The translations under genes and the position numbers were made by a program. The notes below the pieces were generated by a model. It was not told the DNA's origin, searched no databases, and was given only the letters and a program-made list of their open reading frames with translations. A stretch of DNA of 64,000 nucleotides from Moesziomyces globuligerus (Eukaryota; Basidiomycota; Ustilaginomycetes; Ustilaginales; Ustilaginaceae), in NCBI GenBank assembly GCA_030849465.1, contig JARVLF010000001.1, positions 124,001-188,000 on the forward strand, read 5' to 3'. How positions within the stretch are numbered: the stretch's first letter is position 1; every line of letters begins with the position of its first letter. Positions 24,001-32,560 of the stretch are shown here, piece by piece.

Positions 24001-24183
24001 GGCAGGAGCAACTCGGCAAGAGCTGCCTCCAGTCCACATGCCGTACTCGCCCCTCTGCCCCAGATCAATGTCCCGGATGAAAGGGACGAGGCGGGGGAAC
24101 TGACAGGTGAGCACATCGTCCGCGTCGCAAGGCTCAATTCGCTCCTGCCTGGCATTGTGCTGCGCCACGCCACGCAGATCTGA
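18055..24183 (+). CDS. Sec7-domain protein with PH-like segments (putative ARF GEF)
   Basis: A 2042-residue protein. Residues 1-1350 are largely disordered and rich in Ser/Pro/Ala. At about 1366-1395 there is a PH-like strand pattern (KDRYVFLFSDILVIAK). The Sec7 domain spans roughly 1452-1661: LDRQDLTQYLGHASRREVLK, then ALRSLLLDLRFPQDLDAFEA, then the motif-2 equivalent AIMALNDALHTG. A PH-like region follows (about 1670-1850, ending KVARWTRMI). Sec7 proteins activate ARF GTPases at Golgi, endosome or plasma membrane; PH plus Sec7 suggests the EFA6/BRAG/Yel1-like group. Oddity: the catalytic Glu of the LPGE loop is Asp1545 in FPQD. The C-terminal ~24 codons lie within a degenerate repeat that continues downstream. 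The start is ATG ATG at 18055 after an in-frame stop. No intron is needed. Confidence 0.85.
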   Translation: MMHTPATTPHQADGSGLTRQGSVARTNAIAMLKRAASQREMKAKADAPALPSALSTPSVSTSEDQNSALNHTQPPHASEATLQADDPAAGPSTAPLPSDNDSAPPQPASHPALLSPVTLQHAVSPTLQLQTPNTMLTAPSPNSASESATSRSRSPMLQDRTAQRPFNRSPLPSLEQLRARILLERESAGLQRSASTSAASQAARAYALEKLLGNSGTDVFYDHTPDGTLIGRGAATPSPTAMAGRDDDFADMASDDESVHESGLRRQSIRNRPMLRRSRTVNGLTAMAEAQNKAHFVQGVFLAVPGPASNRISRIHQRRIERQSMLKPASVAGPSEPSIPEQDAHLIKAGPPADPAPALSRQPSQRQIARTEMMRKLSTRGRTNPAPTNAPSAAAPDLSVANPQHPRLPQVITDSPAVDETISPVGVVIRPPSSPVPPHLDIVGSASSPPTFGQNLTPASAANAELHGSTPASHPADLDSTVSPALKASSSAASLASHYAHSTATNATAHHNYERNRESAMALLENEDNFGLEASPSMASTFRATETTQKTSPAVAERLNLTDSAMDRGNRDAQLFETLPSNSESRAPAAQNGHDSDNDGLSLDFGNATRQRRRAGLVGLGLDSVAPPSESPQIQQTELSENRETASQSHLEVSGRGAQRNSEARKSLAKLRVQRTPQDLLSSPASFTDDEPLEDEAFYKLYSPAARGYDDDDDDEEDKDTIEPHGFPREPVATSQQPLRDTDAALGSTNLSSPAQVQGLGFIPSGAASSDAELPNTPPQRIFRRDTAAVPCDPSPSTETDFGDVRRTPWMASSPGGFNLPIHLSNSLMSTANAIQNDSPAVDPSPVMRGPFRRPRGDWPMSVASSGTHPASRESLESRSEAESRFRSSEEGCVVGAVPAIGSPLIELPEDEAMMKDSEGETELQENGHALRAGGQEFELLSVPTSRSKPSERAQAVLGSSFVAQYGTELGDDSRSRSRSPAGHDDENQLQVPGHDKAGSSYDHSNLSMNELSDVDGEVDDAYLQKVDRMADKLGKIARAKHLHSKESVSRAVVATASSAENAKAAGGSRFTEQLPSTSLGSSQRTSADLSALAGNEKLHPFPALAQASPLLSQEAFAPMSVSAAPRANERDQPSRNGSLSSAQRTTAQVSGQTDSPPSGPGSKEDAETNGKQIGLFSSLRRKASSLRRTPSSAKAGGGGFLARRGKKDESPKMPSEATFISAPILTTATPGPPPTATQPVATSETLSKGPETGTRQGDTGRDATFEHRLFGPDQSNHNAGADLQRNASISSVVSARIRPDLQDGTADADGLAAPGPRSVAGSLAPNTAAVIHRYSRMLSAAAPPQSIPGASQQDMLDPPRKLLASDPVFQVISATTIKDRYVFLFSDILVIAKPVAAPGAEAGQTLGKMKEAAVLPSLSWKFAVKNILELHRLRVSVTTNTRTASAKTRAQNPVLWGFVSHFTKDPDAAVRALVAKTGLEPTPASIAQLLYQTPELDRQDLTQYLGHASRREVLKAYVSQHRPVGVSIESALRSLLLDLRFPQDLDAFEALLVHFAQSWTQHNAAMIKPSFTTQLASDLVFAIMALNDALHTGTPSGAASITSPNFPRPVTVVTPGLFSAPCPELSKADFVSVFRQHDPDEVLSDRTLSRIYLSIKSEPLVQALDRYEPRFTIRVKGGKLPTRLTYAQPAEAVTLVIPAPDPDLAIRLYAPDTTFEPPVLTFGAAREASFTMWTKSLGPKQVVFVRAGRNARFYGGTEVDVTDASDAAVGDGAEDSPLPRSFNVTVERAFMKHSFTLTSVGAGEAGDAGVGGTKRFMFSFEDGDKVARWTRMIREQAEASIKAKATRAAGAGDAATQRATETAVLQVLREALVVSDERAGVGLNRAATVSAKPGRGGELGVTPRVVAIAGGEGLRPGGAGMLDRTTSTSRHYYASSGVGRHERELLLAPSTPAARPPGQHAKGSASLSISPLSTLPPSAQIGRSNSARAASSPHAVLAPLPQINVPDERDEAGELTGEHIVRVARLNSLLPGIVLRHATQI

Positions 24184-25700
24184 GCCGCCGCCATCTCGAC
24201 AAGGATCGTGCCCAACTCCCAAGTCCATCCGGAATGCCATCGTGCCACGCCACGCCACGCCACGTTCAAGGCTTCGCTCCGCACCCAACTCCCTCCTTAC
24301 CGGTGTTGTGCTTCGCCACGCCACGAGGATCTGAACCGTGCCACGCACAAGGCTTCGCCCTCAATCTTGAGGCTCAATCCTGGCCCACGCGCATCTCCCT
24401 CCTCCCCGGTGTTGTGCTTCGCCACGCCACGCACAAGGCTTCGCTCTCGATCTCGACGCTGCATCGCAATCCCGCAAGAGCGGCATCGAGTACTCCTGCG
24501 CCCGTGCCGCCGTTGCTGCAATTGGGCGGCCTGGACGAAACTGCGCACATCGTCCGCATTGCAAGGCTTGATCCCCTTTCTTCCTGGGATCGTGCTTCGT
24601 CACGCAACGCAGATCTGAGCAGCCGCCGCCATCTCGGCGCAAATCGTGCCCCACTCCCAAATCCTTCCTGAATGGCATCGTGCGACGCCACGCCACGCAC
24701 AAGGCTTCGCCCTCGATCTTGAGGCTAAATTCTGGCCCACATCCAACTCCCTCCTTCCTGGAGTTGTGCTTCGCCACGCCATGCATATCTGAACGCGAAC
24801 TCATCTCTCAGTTCAAGCAACTCGTAGATACCCTCCAGCCACCGGCCAAGTAGCAATGCATGATGGGTGCGATTGGCAACAGGGCAAGGTTTCGATGCCG
24901 TCATGTGAGCGCGATGTCGACAGGCTATGCGGAGGCGGTGCGAAGGGCGGGGTAGGGAACACGGTGGGCCTGATCCAGATCGGGATGCATCGCGGCATCG
25001 TGGCGGGCAACAGGCTGCGGAGAGCAACGAGTGCGGGGGTCAGAGCGGGTTGAGGGTGAGGCGCCCAAGGCAGCATCGGCAGGATTCGACTCGGCCATAC
25101 TCGCCGTACTGGCCGCATTGGTTGTACTCGCCGTACTGGTCGTACTGGCCGCGCCACCGACTGCGGACCTCTCAGATTTGAGCCCGAGGATCGTACTGCA
25201 ACCCACACTACTCGGTGCTCAGTAGAATCGCGAGTCGAATGGCATTCTCGGTGCAATGTCGAACGGTGTCGAATCCAGGATCAGGTTGGGACGAGGTGTG
25301 AGCGGGTGTGCAGCCCCCGAGGCTCAAAGGCTCTGATTCGGATTCGTCACGTTGTCCTCCGTCACGCCAAGATCTGAGCGGCACAACACACACTGCAGAC
25401 CGTCTAGACTTGTGCCCGAGCATCGTACTCCAACCCACGTCCGTGCTCAACAGACCCACGAGCCAGACCCTACTTGCTCCAACCCCCCCGACCTCACGCA
25501 GCGACGATTGTCCAAAGCGGTCGAATCAGGTTGCAAGGTGGGTGAGCGTGGGTGTGAGCTTGGTACGTGCGCAGCCCCCAAAGCTGCCACGCCAACCCCA
25601 ACCTGGTTGTCGTCGAGCGCACTGCAATGTAATGCTCCAGCCCCGCTTCGCGCGATCTTGCGTAATGTCAAGACGTGTCGAAGGATCGACGTGGGTGTGA
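24111..25700. repeat. Degenerate tandem and dispersed repeat family overlapping the end of the Sec7-domain gene
   Basis: A unit resembling CTTCGCCACGCCACGCAGAT followed by CTGA recurs near 24142, 24290, 24391, 24579 and 24748, and more weakly near 25363. A larger block at 24111-24250 (gene end) is clearly similar to 24545-24680, an offset of 434 bp. Further on, 25166-25206 and 25398-25438 match at 33 of 41 positions (offset 232). A TACTCGCCGTACTGG minisatellite lies at 25098-25153. Copies differ by many substitutions, so the family is old or evolving fast. Confidence 0.8.
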
Positions 25701-26812
25701 GCTTGATGGCAGCCTGCGAGGCTCGAGTACTCCACCGACAGCACTCGGCCACATGGCTGTAGTACCGCAGTACCGTTGGATCGTTGCGTCTCGAGTGCCG
25801 CGCAGATCCGAGTGCAAGTCCAAGCTGGTGCGAGCAAACCACAGAGGATGTACGACGCGATTGGAGCGAGCTCGAAGTTTGCCTGCATGATGATGAGACG
25901 AGATGGTAAACGGCGGGTCACAGCTCTCCGTGGCTGAGCGTACAGCTTTAGATGCTGTGAGTGGAGACTTTGGTCGGACGTTTTGCAGCGTCAACAGGGG
26001 CTAGATACCTATAGCATTGCAGTGTGGCGGGAGATGCTCCTTCTTGTGGCATATCGCCCGCAACTTGCATCTGAACATCAGCGTGCTGGCGCTGCGAGGA
26101 CCGTTCGGGGTTGAGTGTGGATCTCGATTCGGTATCTTCGTCACGCACTGTCCAGTCTGCATAGTCTGTGAAGAAGCTCTCAACCATGTCATGTGCTCGT
26201 GGATCATTGCTTATCGACTGCGTAGTCAGCTTTCGACCACATCAGCGAGGTTCCAGGACATCAGCCTCAGACTCGACACTCGCTGTCTGCCACCATGCGT
26301 CCACTCGTTCCATGCCTTTGCACCCAGCCTTCTGGAGTCAGCCGGTCAGCTGCCTAATCTGTGAATGCGAGGCCGGCTCAGCGCTCGCCTGTCTAAGGGC
26401 CAGGATGCCACGCGAAACCCGGTCTGGATGCCGACCAACATCGTCTGCATTAGCGTTTGCCATGTTGCGCTCCCCCTGCCTTTCGTATCGTCATGTTGAG
26501 GGCTGCAGAACCAGCTTGGACATCGTGTGAGCGGCCACGCTCTAACGCTGTTCACGCTCTGCACGCTGTCCACCTAGTTGAAGCCATTCTGGACCGTCGT
26601 CGAACATCGTGTGCGCAGCGGTTGGCCATGCTGGCATTCAACCGTGGTATCGTTGGCGCGACGTGCTGTGGCTCAGCCTCTGGCCGTGCACACCGTGGTC
26701 CCCCAGACCAGCATTGAGAGACGGGTCATGTTGGCTCAAAGCAGCCAGTATGGGATCTGAGCCACTCGAGTCGCAAGCACACTGGCATGACGTAGCGTAG
26801 GTTGAACATGGT

Positions 26813-26845
26813 CGGACGACGGTTTGCGGTTCGAAACCGCGTCCG
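26813..26845. repeat. Perfect inverted repeat (hairpin)
   Basis: CGGACG-A-CGGTTT pairs with AAACCG-CGTCCG around an 8-nt loop (GCGGTTCG), giving a 12-bp stem with one bulged A. It resembles a tRNA T-arm superficially, but no acceptor, D or anticodon arm fits around it. Confidence 0.7.
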
Positions 26846-27182
26846 CGTCGCATCTTTTGGTTCGATCATCGACAGGTAGTGCCTGAGAAGAGCTCCGTTC
26901 GTCGGCGTGGCGTCTGTGGGTCGATCGCTTTGCCCTGCGACCCAGACTCGCATGGAAAAAGCAGGCGTGGGAAGAGGTAGTCGGGGTTGAAAGCATCGTC
27001 GCGCATAGTGGCACTGCTGTTCCTCCCGAGCAAGCGGACTGAGCATACTCATGCGGCGCAGAATCACAGCGCCGGACTGAGCACCGTGGTCAGAAGCCGC
27101 AGTAAAGATCTACGTCTCGAACGCGATCCAACGTTTCAGAGCAGTGGTATCAAGCATGGTCGAATTGCTCGATGCGCAGTAC

Positions 27183-27964
27183 TCATGTCCGTTTGAAGGT
27201 CCTTCGAACCTTGCCGTAAAAGGCCGGGTCTGCACTCGACCCCTTAGGCAACGTACACACCATAGTCTTGTCCAGCTCTCGCTGAGCTTCGTCCATCGAC
27301 GAGCAAAGGCGTCGTCCACCATAGCCTATCCACAGCCTCCCGTGTTCAGGTCGGATCACGAAGTCGGGTGGTAGCACTGCACCACCTTCGATGTTCATTC
27401 CTGCGTCAGGCTCGAAGCTGCCCCCAGTGGAAGAGTAAGCTTCAGCCCCGTCCGAACCACCTCGAACCACGTTGGGATCGCGTCGAAACGTCGTGTCACG
27501 TCATCGAGCATCGTCAGCGTCTGCCCTGCTTCTTCGCTTCGAACGTCCACGATTCGGACGCTGTAAGACAGCATACACGCCTGGATAGACGCCGTCATGT
27601 GTTTCGAGACCATGACATGCACACACGAGTCGTGGCTCGTGCTTCGCACACTCTCAGCCCAAACGCGCGCCGCTCCCCGTCGTGTCACGCCCGACTCGGT
27701 CCCACAGTGTCTCCCCCTCTTTCCATGCACACGACTTGCTCCAATCTTGGTCCACGTCATCGCTTCGGGCAGTAGAACTGCGCATGCATTGTGTTCGCCG
27801 CTCCCTACCACACAGCGTCCTAAACTCTGCAACTCACACACGGCGGTAAAGCTCCCACCGAGTCGCAGTCGTTTTGGCCATGCGTCGCAACCACCCTGGC
27901 TCGGTCGACACCTCGAGACGCACACACAGACACACAGCACTGAGCTGCATCTTGCCCCACACAC
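27183..27964 (-). pseudogene. Possible eroded gene (two adjoining frames)
   Basis: One minus-strand frame (27395-27964) contains protein-like text such as RFDAIPTWFEVVRTGLKL. A second frame, overlapping it and shifted, continues with AVLPPDFVIRPEHGRLWIGY and then MDEAQRELDKTMVCTL to a stop at 27183. No ATG with coding character opens the first frame, and no family is recognised. A frameshifted relic or a spliced small gene are both possible, as is chance. Confidence 0.15.
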
Positions 27965-28106
27965 GTTCGATCACTTGAGAGTTCGACACGATCCCGTCAC
28001 ATATCTGGCAGCATCTTGTTCCGGCCACACTTGTGATCGACCAAGCGATGCACATGTCAACGCTTCGAGGGCCGACGCATGCTGGAGCAAGGTCACGCTG
28101 GTCCGC

Positions 28107-29993
28107 CTAGGTGAAGACGCGGCCGGTGCAGTTTTTTGCGCCGCAGGCGCACTTCATGGAGCCCTTGATGTTGAGGCGAGCGGTCTTTGCGGTGGCGCGG
28201 GCGGCGTCTGCGGCGGTGGCGGTGACGGCGGCGAGCGTCTGCTTGCCCGGCTTAGCGGTGGGAGCGTGCATGGTGGCGCGGGAGCGCGAGGGCGACTCTG
28301 ACTGGGGCGAAGGTGCTGGCATCGAATCGACGTCGGTAGAACCCGAGACGCCAGCGTAGCTGAAGCAGAGCTCCTCACCCTGGGCCACATCGCGCAGCGT
28401 AAAGAACGCCAGCAAAGGTCGAAGGATACTCGCATCATCCACATACACGGGATAGTGCAGCAGGTTGGGATCGCACGAGTGGTTGAAGAAGCGCGTGTGG
28501 TTGCCCAAGAGCGCCGAATCGACCGTGACAAAGCGCTCGTCGTCCATCGCCGAACGCCTCACCGCCGCCTCGCGGATCTCGTCGAGCTCGGCCGCGGGCC
28601 ACGAGAGAAAGTTCCACACCGCATCATCCAGATCCATATCCGTCAACTCGGGCCACTCCTGGTTGGGTCGAAGCGTACGCTCGCGCTCGCGCTCGCGTCG
28701 CCGCTCCGCCTGCTGCCTAGCCCTCCGATACGCCTCGTTCTTTGCACGCGCAAAGACGTGCTCGTCATCGCTTCGACCCGGCGCGCCTTCGCGCTTGCGC
28801 CTCTCTGCTTCAAAGAGCTCGCGATCCGCGCCGCGCTCAATGTGCGCATAGTACTCCTCGTACGTCTCGATCTGATCGGCGACGGTGCTGATGCGCTCGA
28901 CCATCCTGCGCGCATTGGCAGCACTGCCGCGGTAGTCGTCGAGCTTGTCCTCAAGCGCAAGCTTCTCCTCGAGCATCTGCCTCACGAGGTGGATCTTGAT
29001 GATGTGGTTGTCGACCACCTGGAGGTACGTCGTGCCGAGCCTCTCCTCGTACACCTGCGCGCGACGTTCGGCCTCGGCGTCCGAGATGAGCTCGCCGCCG
29101 TACGCGCCGACAAACGTGCCCTTGGGCAGCGCCTCGAGCGTCTTGATGCCCCAGCCCTTGTCCTGCGTCCTCCAAAAGGCGAGCTTGACCTTCTTGCCCT
29201 TTTGCACCACGCGGTTCTTGCATGCGCTCGAGCAGCTGCAGTCCTTGTTGCACTCAAAGATGGGCGTGCCCTCGGGAACGTCCGACTGGATGCGGCCGTT
29301 TGCGTCGTAGACGAACTTGGGCCCGTGGGTCCTCGTCATGAACATGTCGACGCTGTCGCGGTTGTGGGCGGACTGCTCGGCGTTGGCAAACATGCGTTGG
29401 TAGTGCGACTCGGCGTACGGATAGCAGTCGTTGGCTCTGCGAAGACAGGCGCAGGTGCGGGGGTCGCACTCGTCGTCGGGACAGTCGCATCCGCCGCATG
29501 CGATGAGCTCGTCTGTGAGCTTGTGGCCGTTTATCGGAGGCAGCGGCTGGATATTGGAGACGTGCGGGAGGGAGGGGTCGATGAGATAGTCGTCCGTCCA
29601 AGCGTAATCCCAGGGAGGGATGACCTCGCTGATGCTGGAGGAGAAGATGTTGATGACGGCGAGGCCCGAGTGGCCCTGCTCCCACTCCTGCACGTATGCT
29701 TGGAAAAAGTCGATGAGGCGACGAGCCTCGAATTCCGGGTGGATCCGGGGCGGGTCGGCGGCGAGGCGGACTTGCAGCGCTTGGCCAACGTCGGCGGGGC
29801 GAATGCGATCGGCGAGCGAGTCCGAGGTGCGAAGAAAGGAGAGCTCCTTGATCTCGCGGCTAGCGAAGGTGAGCTTGGTAGGGCCCATGTCTTCGTCCTG
29901 GTCGACCGGCTCGAAGCTGTCCGCCGGTGGGGGCCGTTTGGGGAACGTTGACGATGACGCGCGGGGCGGGGTCTGGACTGCCGCGTACGCCAT
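28107..29993 (-). CDS. SET-domain histone H3K9 methyltransferase, Clr4/SUV39 type
   Basis: A 628-residue protein with pre-SET, SET and post-SET modules. Cysteines of the pre-SET zinc cluster run from about residue 167 to 258 (GGCDCPDDECDPRTCACL; ECNKDCSCSSACKNRVVQKG). PKFVYDANGRIQSD is very close to the Clr4 equivalent. SET motifs are KGWGIKTLEALPKGTF (279-294), YGGELI (298-303), RFFNHSCDPN (501-510) and EELCFSYAG (540-548). The post-SET CxCx4C is at 615-622 (CACGAKNC). Such enzymes methylate H3 Lys9 for heterochromatin. Oddities: no chromodomain is visible N-terminally, a charged, probably coiled-coil insert of ~150 residues (about 335-485) splits the SET core, and an Ala/Ser-rich linker (~550-612) precedes post-SET. 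The ATG at 29993 is the first in frame. No intron is needed. Confidence 0.9.
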   Translation of the reverse strand: MAYAAVQTPPRASSSTFPKRPPPADSFEPVDQDEDMGPTKLTFASREIKELSFLRTSDSLADRIRPADVGQALQVRLAADPPRIHPEFEARRLIDFFQAYVQEWEQGHSGLAVINIFSSSISEVIPPWDYAWTDDYLIDPSLPHVSNIQPLPPINGHKLTDELIACGGCDCPDDECDPRTCACLRRANDCYPYAESHYQRMFANAEQSAHNRDSVDMFMTRTHGPKFVYDANGRIQSDVPEGTPIFECNKDCSCSSACKNRVVQKGKKVKLAFWRTQDKGWGIKTLEALPKGTFVGAYGGELISDAEAERRAQVYEERLGTTYLQVVDNHIIKIHLVRQMLEEKLALEDKLDDYRGSAANARRMVERISTVADQIETYEEYYAHIERGADRELFEAERRKREGAPGRSDDEHVFARAKNEAYRRARQQAERRRERERERTLRPNQEWPELTDMDLDDAVWNFLSWPAAELDEIREAAVRRSAMDDERFVTVDSALLGNHTRFFNHSCDPNLLHYPVYVDDASILRPLLAFFTLRDVAQGEELCFSYAGVSGSTDVDSMPAPSPQSESPSRSRATMHAPTAKPGKQTLAAVTATAADAARATAKTARLNIKGSMKCACGAKNCTGRVFT

Positions 29994-30720
29994 GATTGAA
30001 AGGAGCGGAGACTGCCGGGAACGTGACGACGATGCTGATGAGTGTATATATGGGCCGGAGCAAGGTGCGGGCTGATTAGGGATTTGAAGGGTCCGTGGCG
30101 AGTCGGGGTCGGTGCTGAGGCGGGCAGCGAGTGCGTGACCAGGCTAGGCTGAGCTCAAAGGGGAGTCTTGAAGGAGGACGCAGACAAAGCCATGAGGCGA
30201 TGAACAGGGAGCGCAGAGACGGCGCGGCAGTGCAGTTGGTATTCGTCGTGAGCATGGATGAAGGGCGGCTCGGAATGAGGTCGGAACGAGCTTGAGTGTG
30301 TGTTGGTCTGCAATCACAATTTGGGCTCTCAGGGTTCAGTTGGCACGCGGCGTGTCGCACTCTATCGCCGATGGAGGGATGGGAGCATGTCGATATGCGC
30401 CGATTCGGAAAAGTGGAGGCGGAATGGATGGAAGCTGGCATGCAGCTCCGCCTCGACGTGCAGCTGTCAGCGAGGCGAGCGCGCGAAGCCACAAATTGGC
30501 TCCATTCGGCTCAGCCGGATCGGAAATGACGTCCTTGCAGCGCGCTTTGCTAATCCCGCTCAAGGGTCCTCGTTCGAAGCTCGGACAGCCAACACTGCAT
30601 CCAGCCATGCGTGACTAACTCCCAGAGGCAAGAGGAGCACCTTCTTCCTTTCCGCACACCACTTGCTAGACATCCTGGTGCAAAGCGATCTCCTCTCCAC
30701 TTGACCCTAGTCTAGCCACC
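29994..30720. promoter_or_regulatory. Divergent promoter region (SET gene / flavin oxidoreductase)
   Basis: 727 bp separate the two divergent starts. A TATA-like TATATAT at 30045-30051 lies about 52 nt before the SET gene ATG (minus). I see no repeat or other gene. Confidence 0.5.
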
Positions 30721-32454
30721 ATGTCGGCATCCAACGGCAACGCCCACGCCGGCTCCAAGAAGCGTGTCATCGTCGTCGGCGGCGGCGCCTCGGGAATGTC
30801 GGCCTGCCACGCCTTCTCGCTCTCGCCCGACGAATTCGACGTGACGCTCTACGACAAGCAGTGCTCGCTCGGCGGCTCGGCCACCTCGTACCAGCTGCCC
30901 GACCCCGCCAAGTACCGCTCGCAGTACATCAACGACGGCGTGCAGGGCGCCTCGCCCGTCTTCTACAACACGTTCAAGGTGTTTGAGCACGTGCTCGGCT
31001 TCAAGGCGCAGGAGGTCGGCATGCAGATCTCGTTTGGCAAGGGCAAGGACACCTTCTGGAGCAACGTCTTTCCCTCGGAGCTCGTCGAAAAGTACGCAAA
31101 CGACATCAAGAAGTTTGGCACCACGCTCAAGACCATCAAGCGCTTCGAGGTGCTCTTCGCCGTCATCCCCGTGCATCGCATGCTCCGCATGTTTGGCTTC
31201 TCGGACGAGTTTGGCGAGCGCATGGTCTATCCGCTCGTCGCGCTCTTCTTTGGCACGGGCAACGACACCAAGCACATCTCGTCGGCCATCCTCGAGCGCG
31301 TCTTCCTCGATCCCAGCATGCGCCTCTTTGAGTTCTCCGAGGACAGCCTGCTGGCGAGCGTGCCGACGATGATGGCCTTCCCCGAGCTCGCGCGCGTCTA
31401 CGCCGCCTGGCACGACGAGGTGACCAAGAACGCAAACGTCACCATCGAGACGAGCCGCGAGGTGGTCGAGATCCAGCGCAACTCCAAGGAGGCGCGCAGG
31501 CGCGGCGGCAACGTGCTCATCACCTCGCGCAGGGTGGACAAGGACGGCAAGCCGCTCGCCACGGGCGATCAGGAGGAGCGCGTCGAGGTGTTTGACGAGC
31601 TCATCCTCGCGTGCGATGCGGACACGTCGCTCAAGATCCTCGGCAAGTCGGCCTCGTGGAAGGAGCGCAAGATCCTCGGCTCGATCGTATACCGTTGGGA
31701 CATCACCACCACGCACAACGACTACGATTACATGGACCGCCACTACCAGATGACGTACGATGCCAAGTACAACGCCAAGAACCGCGACGACGACGAGACC
31801 AAGGAGTCGTTCCGCTTCGCCGAGAAGAACTGGAAGCCGCTGTACCTCATCAAGATGTACGAGGACGATCCGGCGCTCATCGAAATGTCGTTTGATCTCA
31901 CAAACTACCAGCCCCAGTTTAGCGGGGCGGGGCCTACGGGCCCGCAGGATCGCGGGGCGCGTGCTCCCGACTCGGCACCGCCGCGCGAGCGTCAGGGTCC
32001 GAACGGCAGGCAGGGCGATTCGCAGGAGAAGGAGCTGTCCCAGCTGCCCTCGAGCGATCCGCAGGATCTCAAGGATCCTCCGGTGCGCGACCACGTGTTC
32101 CAGACCATCTTCCTCAACAGGGAGCTCGAGCACAAGTGGACGCGCGGCGAGATCGGCAAGGACAAGGTGATTCTCGAAAAGTGGTGGAAGCAGCAGTCGC
32201 ACCGCTGGACGCATTACGCCTACGTCGTCCCCTGGCTCTGGCTCATCAACGGCGCCAACCACACAAACTACTGCGGCGGCTGGACGCTCGTCAACATGCA
32301 AGAGGTCGCCATCGTCTCGGGCTACGCTGCCGCCGTAGCCATCGGTGCAAAGTATCCCTTCGAACAGGACAAAGACTGCGCGAGGCTCTTTAACCTCTAC
32401 AACGCCCTCGCTCATCTCAGCTTTAAGAACGCTAAAAAGGCTCTCAAAGGCTAG
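30721..32454 (+). CDS. FAD/NAD(P)-binding oxidoreductase (flavin amine-oxidase-like)
   Basis: A 577-residue flavoprotein. The N-terminal dinucleotide-binding fold is clear: RVIVVGGGASGMSACHAF (about 15-32), followed by the acidic ribose-binding residue in VTLYDKQCSLGG. Near the C-terminus, GGWTLVNMQEVAIVSGYAAA has the form of the closing FAD-binding motif of amine-oxidase/phytoene-desaturase-like flavoproteins. The middle contains WDITTTHNDYDYM and a Pro/Gly-rich low-complexity insert (about 400-445). There is no signal peptide; the C-terminus ends KKALKG. Substrate is unknown. The closest general class is the predicted NAD/FAD-binding amine oxidases (COG2907-like), from motif layout only. 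The ATG at 30721 has context CACCATG. Its stop lies only 106 bp from the stop of the convergent gene at 32561. Confidence 0.8.
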   Translation: MSASNGNAHAGSKKRVIVVGGGASGMSACHAFSLSPDEFDVTLYDKQCSLGGSATSYQLPDPAKYRSQYINDGVQGASPVFYNTFKVFEHVLGFKAQEVGMQISFGKGKDTFWSNVFPSELVEKYANDIKKFGTTLKTIKRFEVLFAVIPVHRMLRMFGFSDEFGERMVYPLVALFFGTGNDTKHISSAILERVFLDPSMRLFEFSEDSLLASVPTMMAFPELARVYAAWHDEVTKNANVTIETSREVVEIQRNSKEARRRGGNVLITSRRVDKDGKPLATGDQEERVEVFDELILACDADTSLKILGKSASWKERKILGSIVYRWDITTTHNDYDYMDRHYQMTYDAKYNAKNRDDDETKESFRFAEKNWKPLYLIKMYEDDPALIEMSFDLTNYQPQFSGAGPTGPQDRGARAPDSAPPRERQGPNGRQGDSQEKELSQLPSSDPQDLKDPPVRDHVFQTIFLNRELEHKWTRGEIGKDKVILEKWWKQQSHRWTHYAYVVPWLWLINGANHTNYCGGWTLVNMQEVAIVSGYAAAVAIGAKYPFEQDKDCARLFNLYNALAHLSFKNAKKALKG

Positions 32455-32560
32455 AGAGGAGGAGTAGGGGGGGAAGGTCCCGTCATACACGCATACCCTA
32501 GTCGGGACAAAGTATACCATCAGCATCCGCAAGGTGAAAATTGCATCGCAGCGTTTTGGC

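Larger units (their letters stand above)
24184..28106. other. Gene-free 3.9 kb region with repeats
   Basis: No gene could be supported. The first 1.5 kb is the repeat family described separately. From 25.7 to 28.1 kb the sequence is less GC-biased, with many short frames. The minus strand at 27183-27964 has two adjoining protein-like frames that could be an eroded gene. A 12-bp-stem hairpin lies at 26813-26845. Confidence 0.5.

Noticed and set aside
26813..26850. tRNA gene suggested by a GGTTCGAAACC T-arm-like sequence
   Set aside because: No acceptor-stem partner, D-arm or anticodon arm fits upstream.
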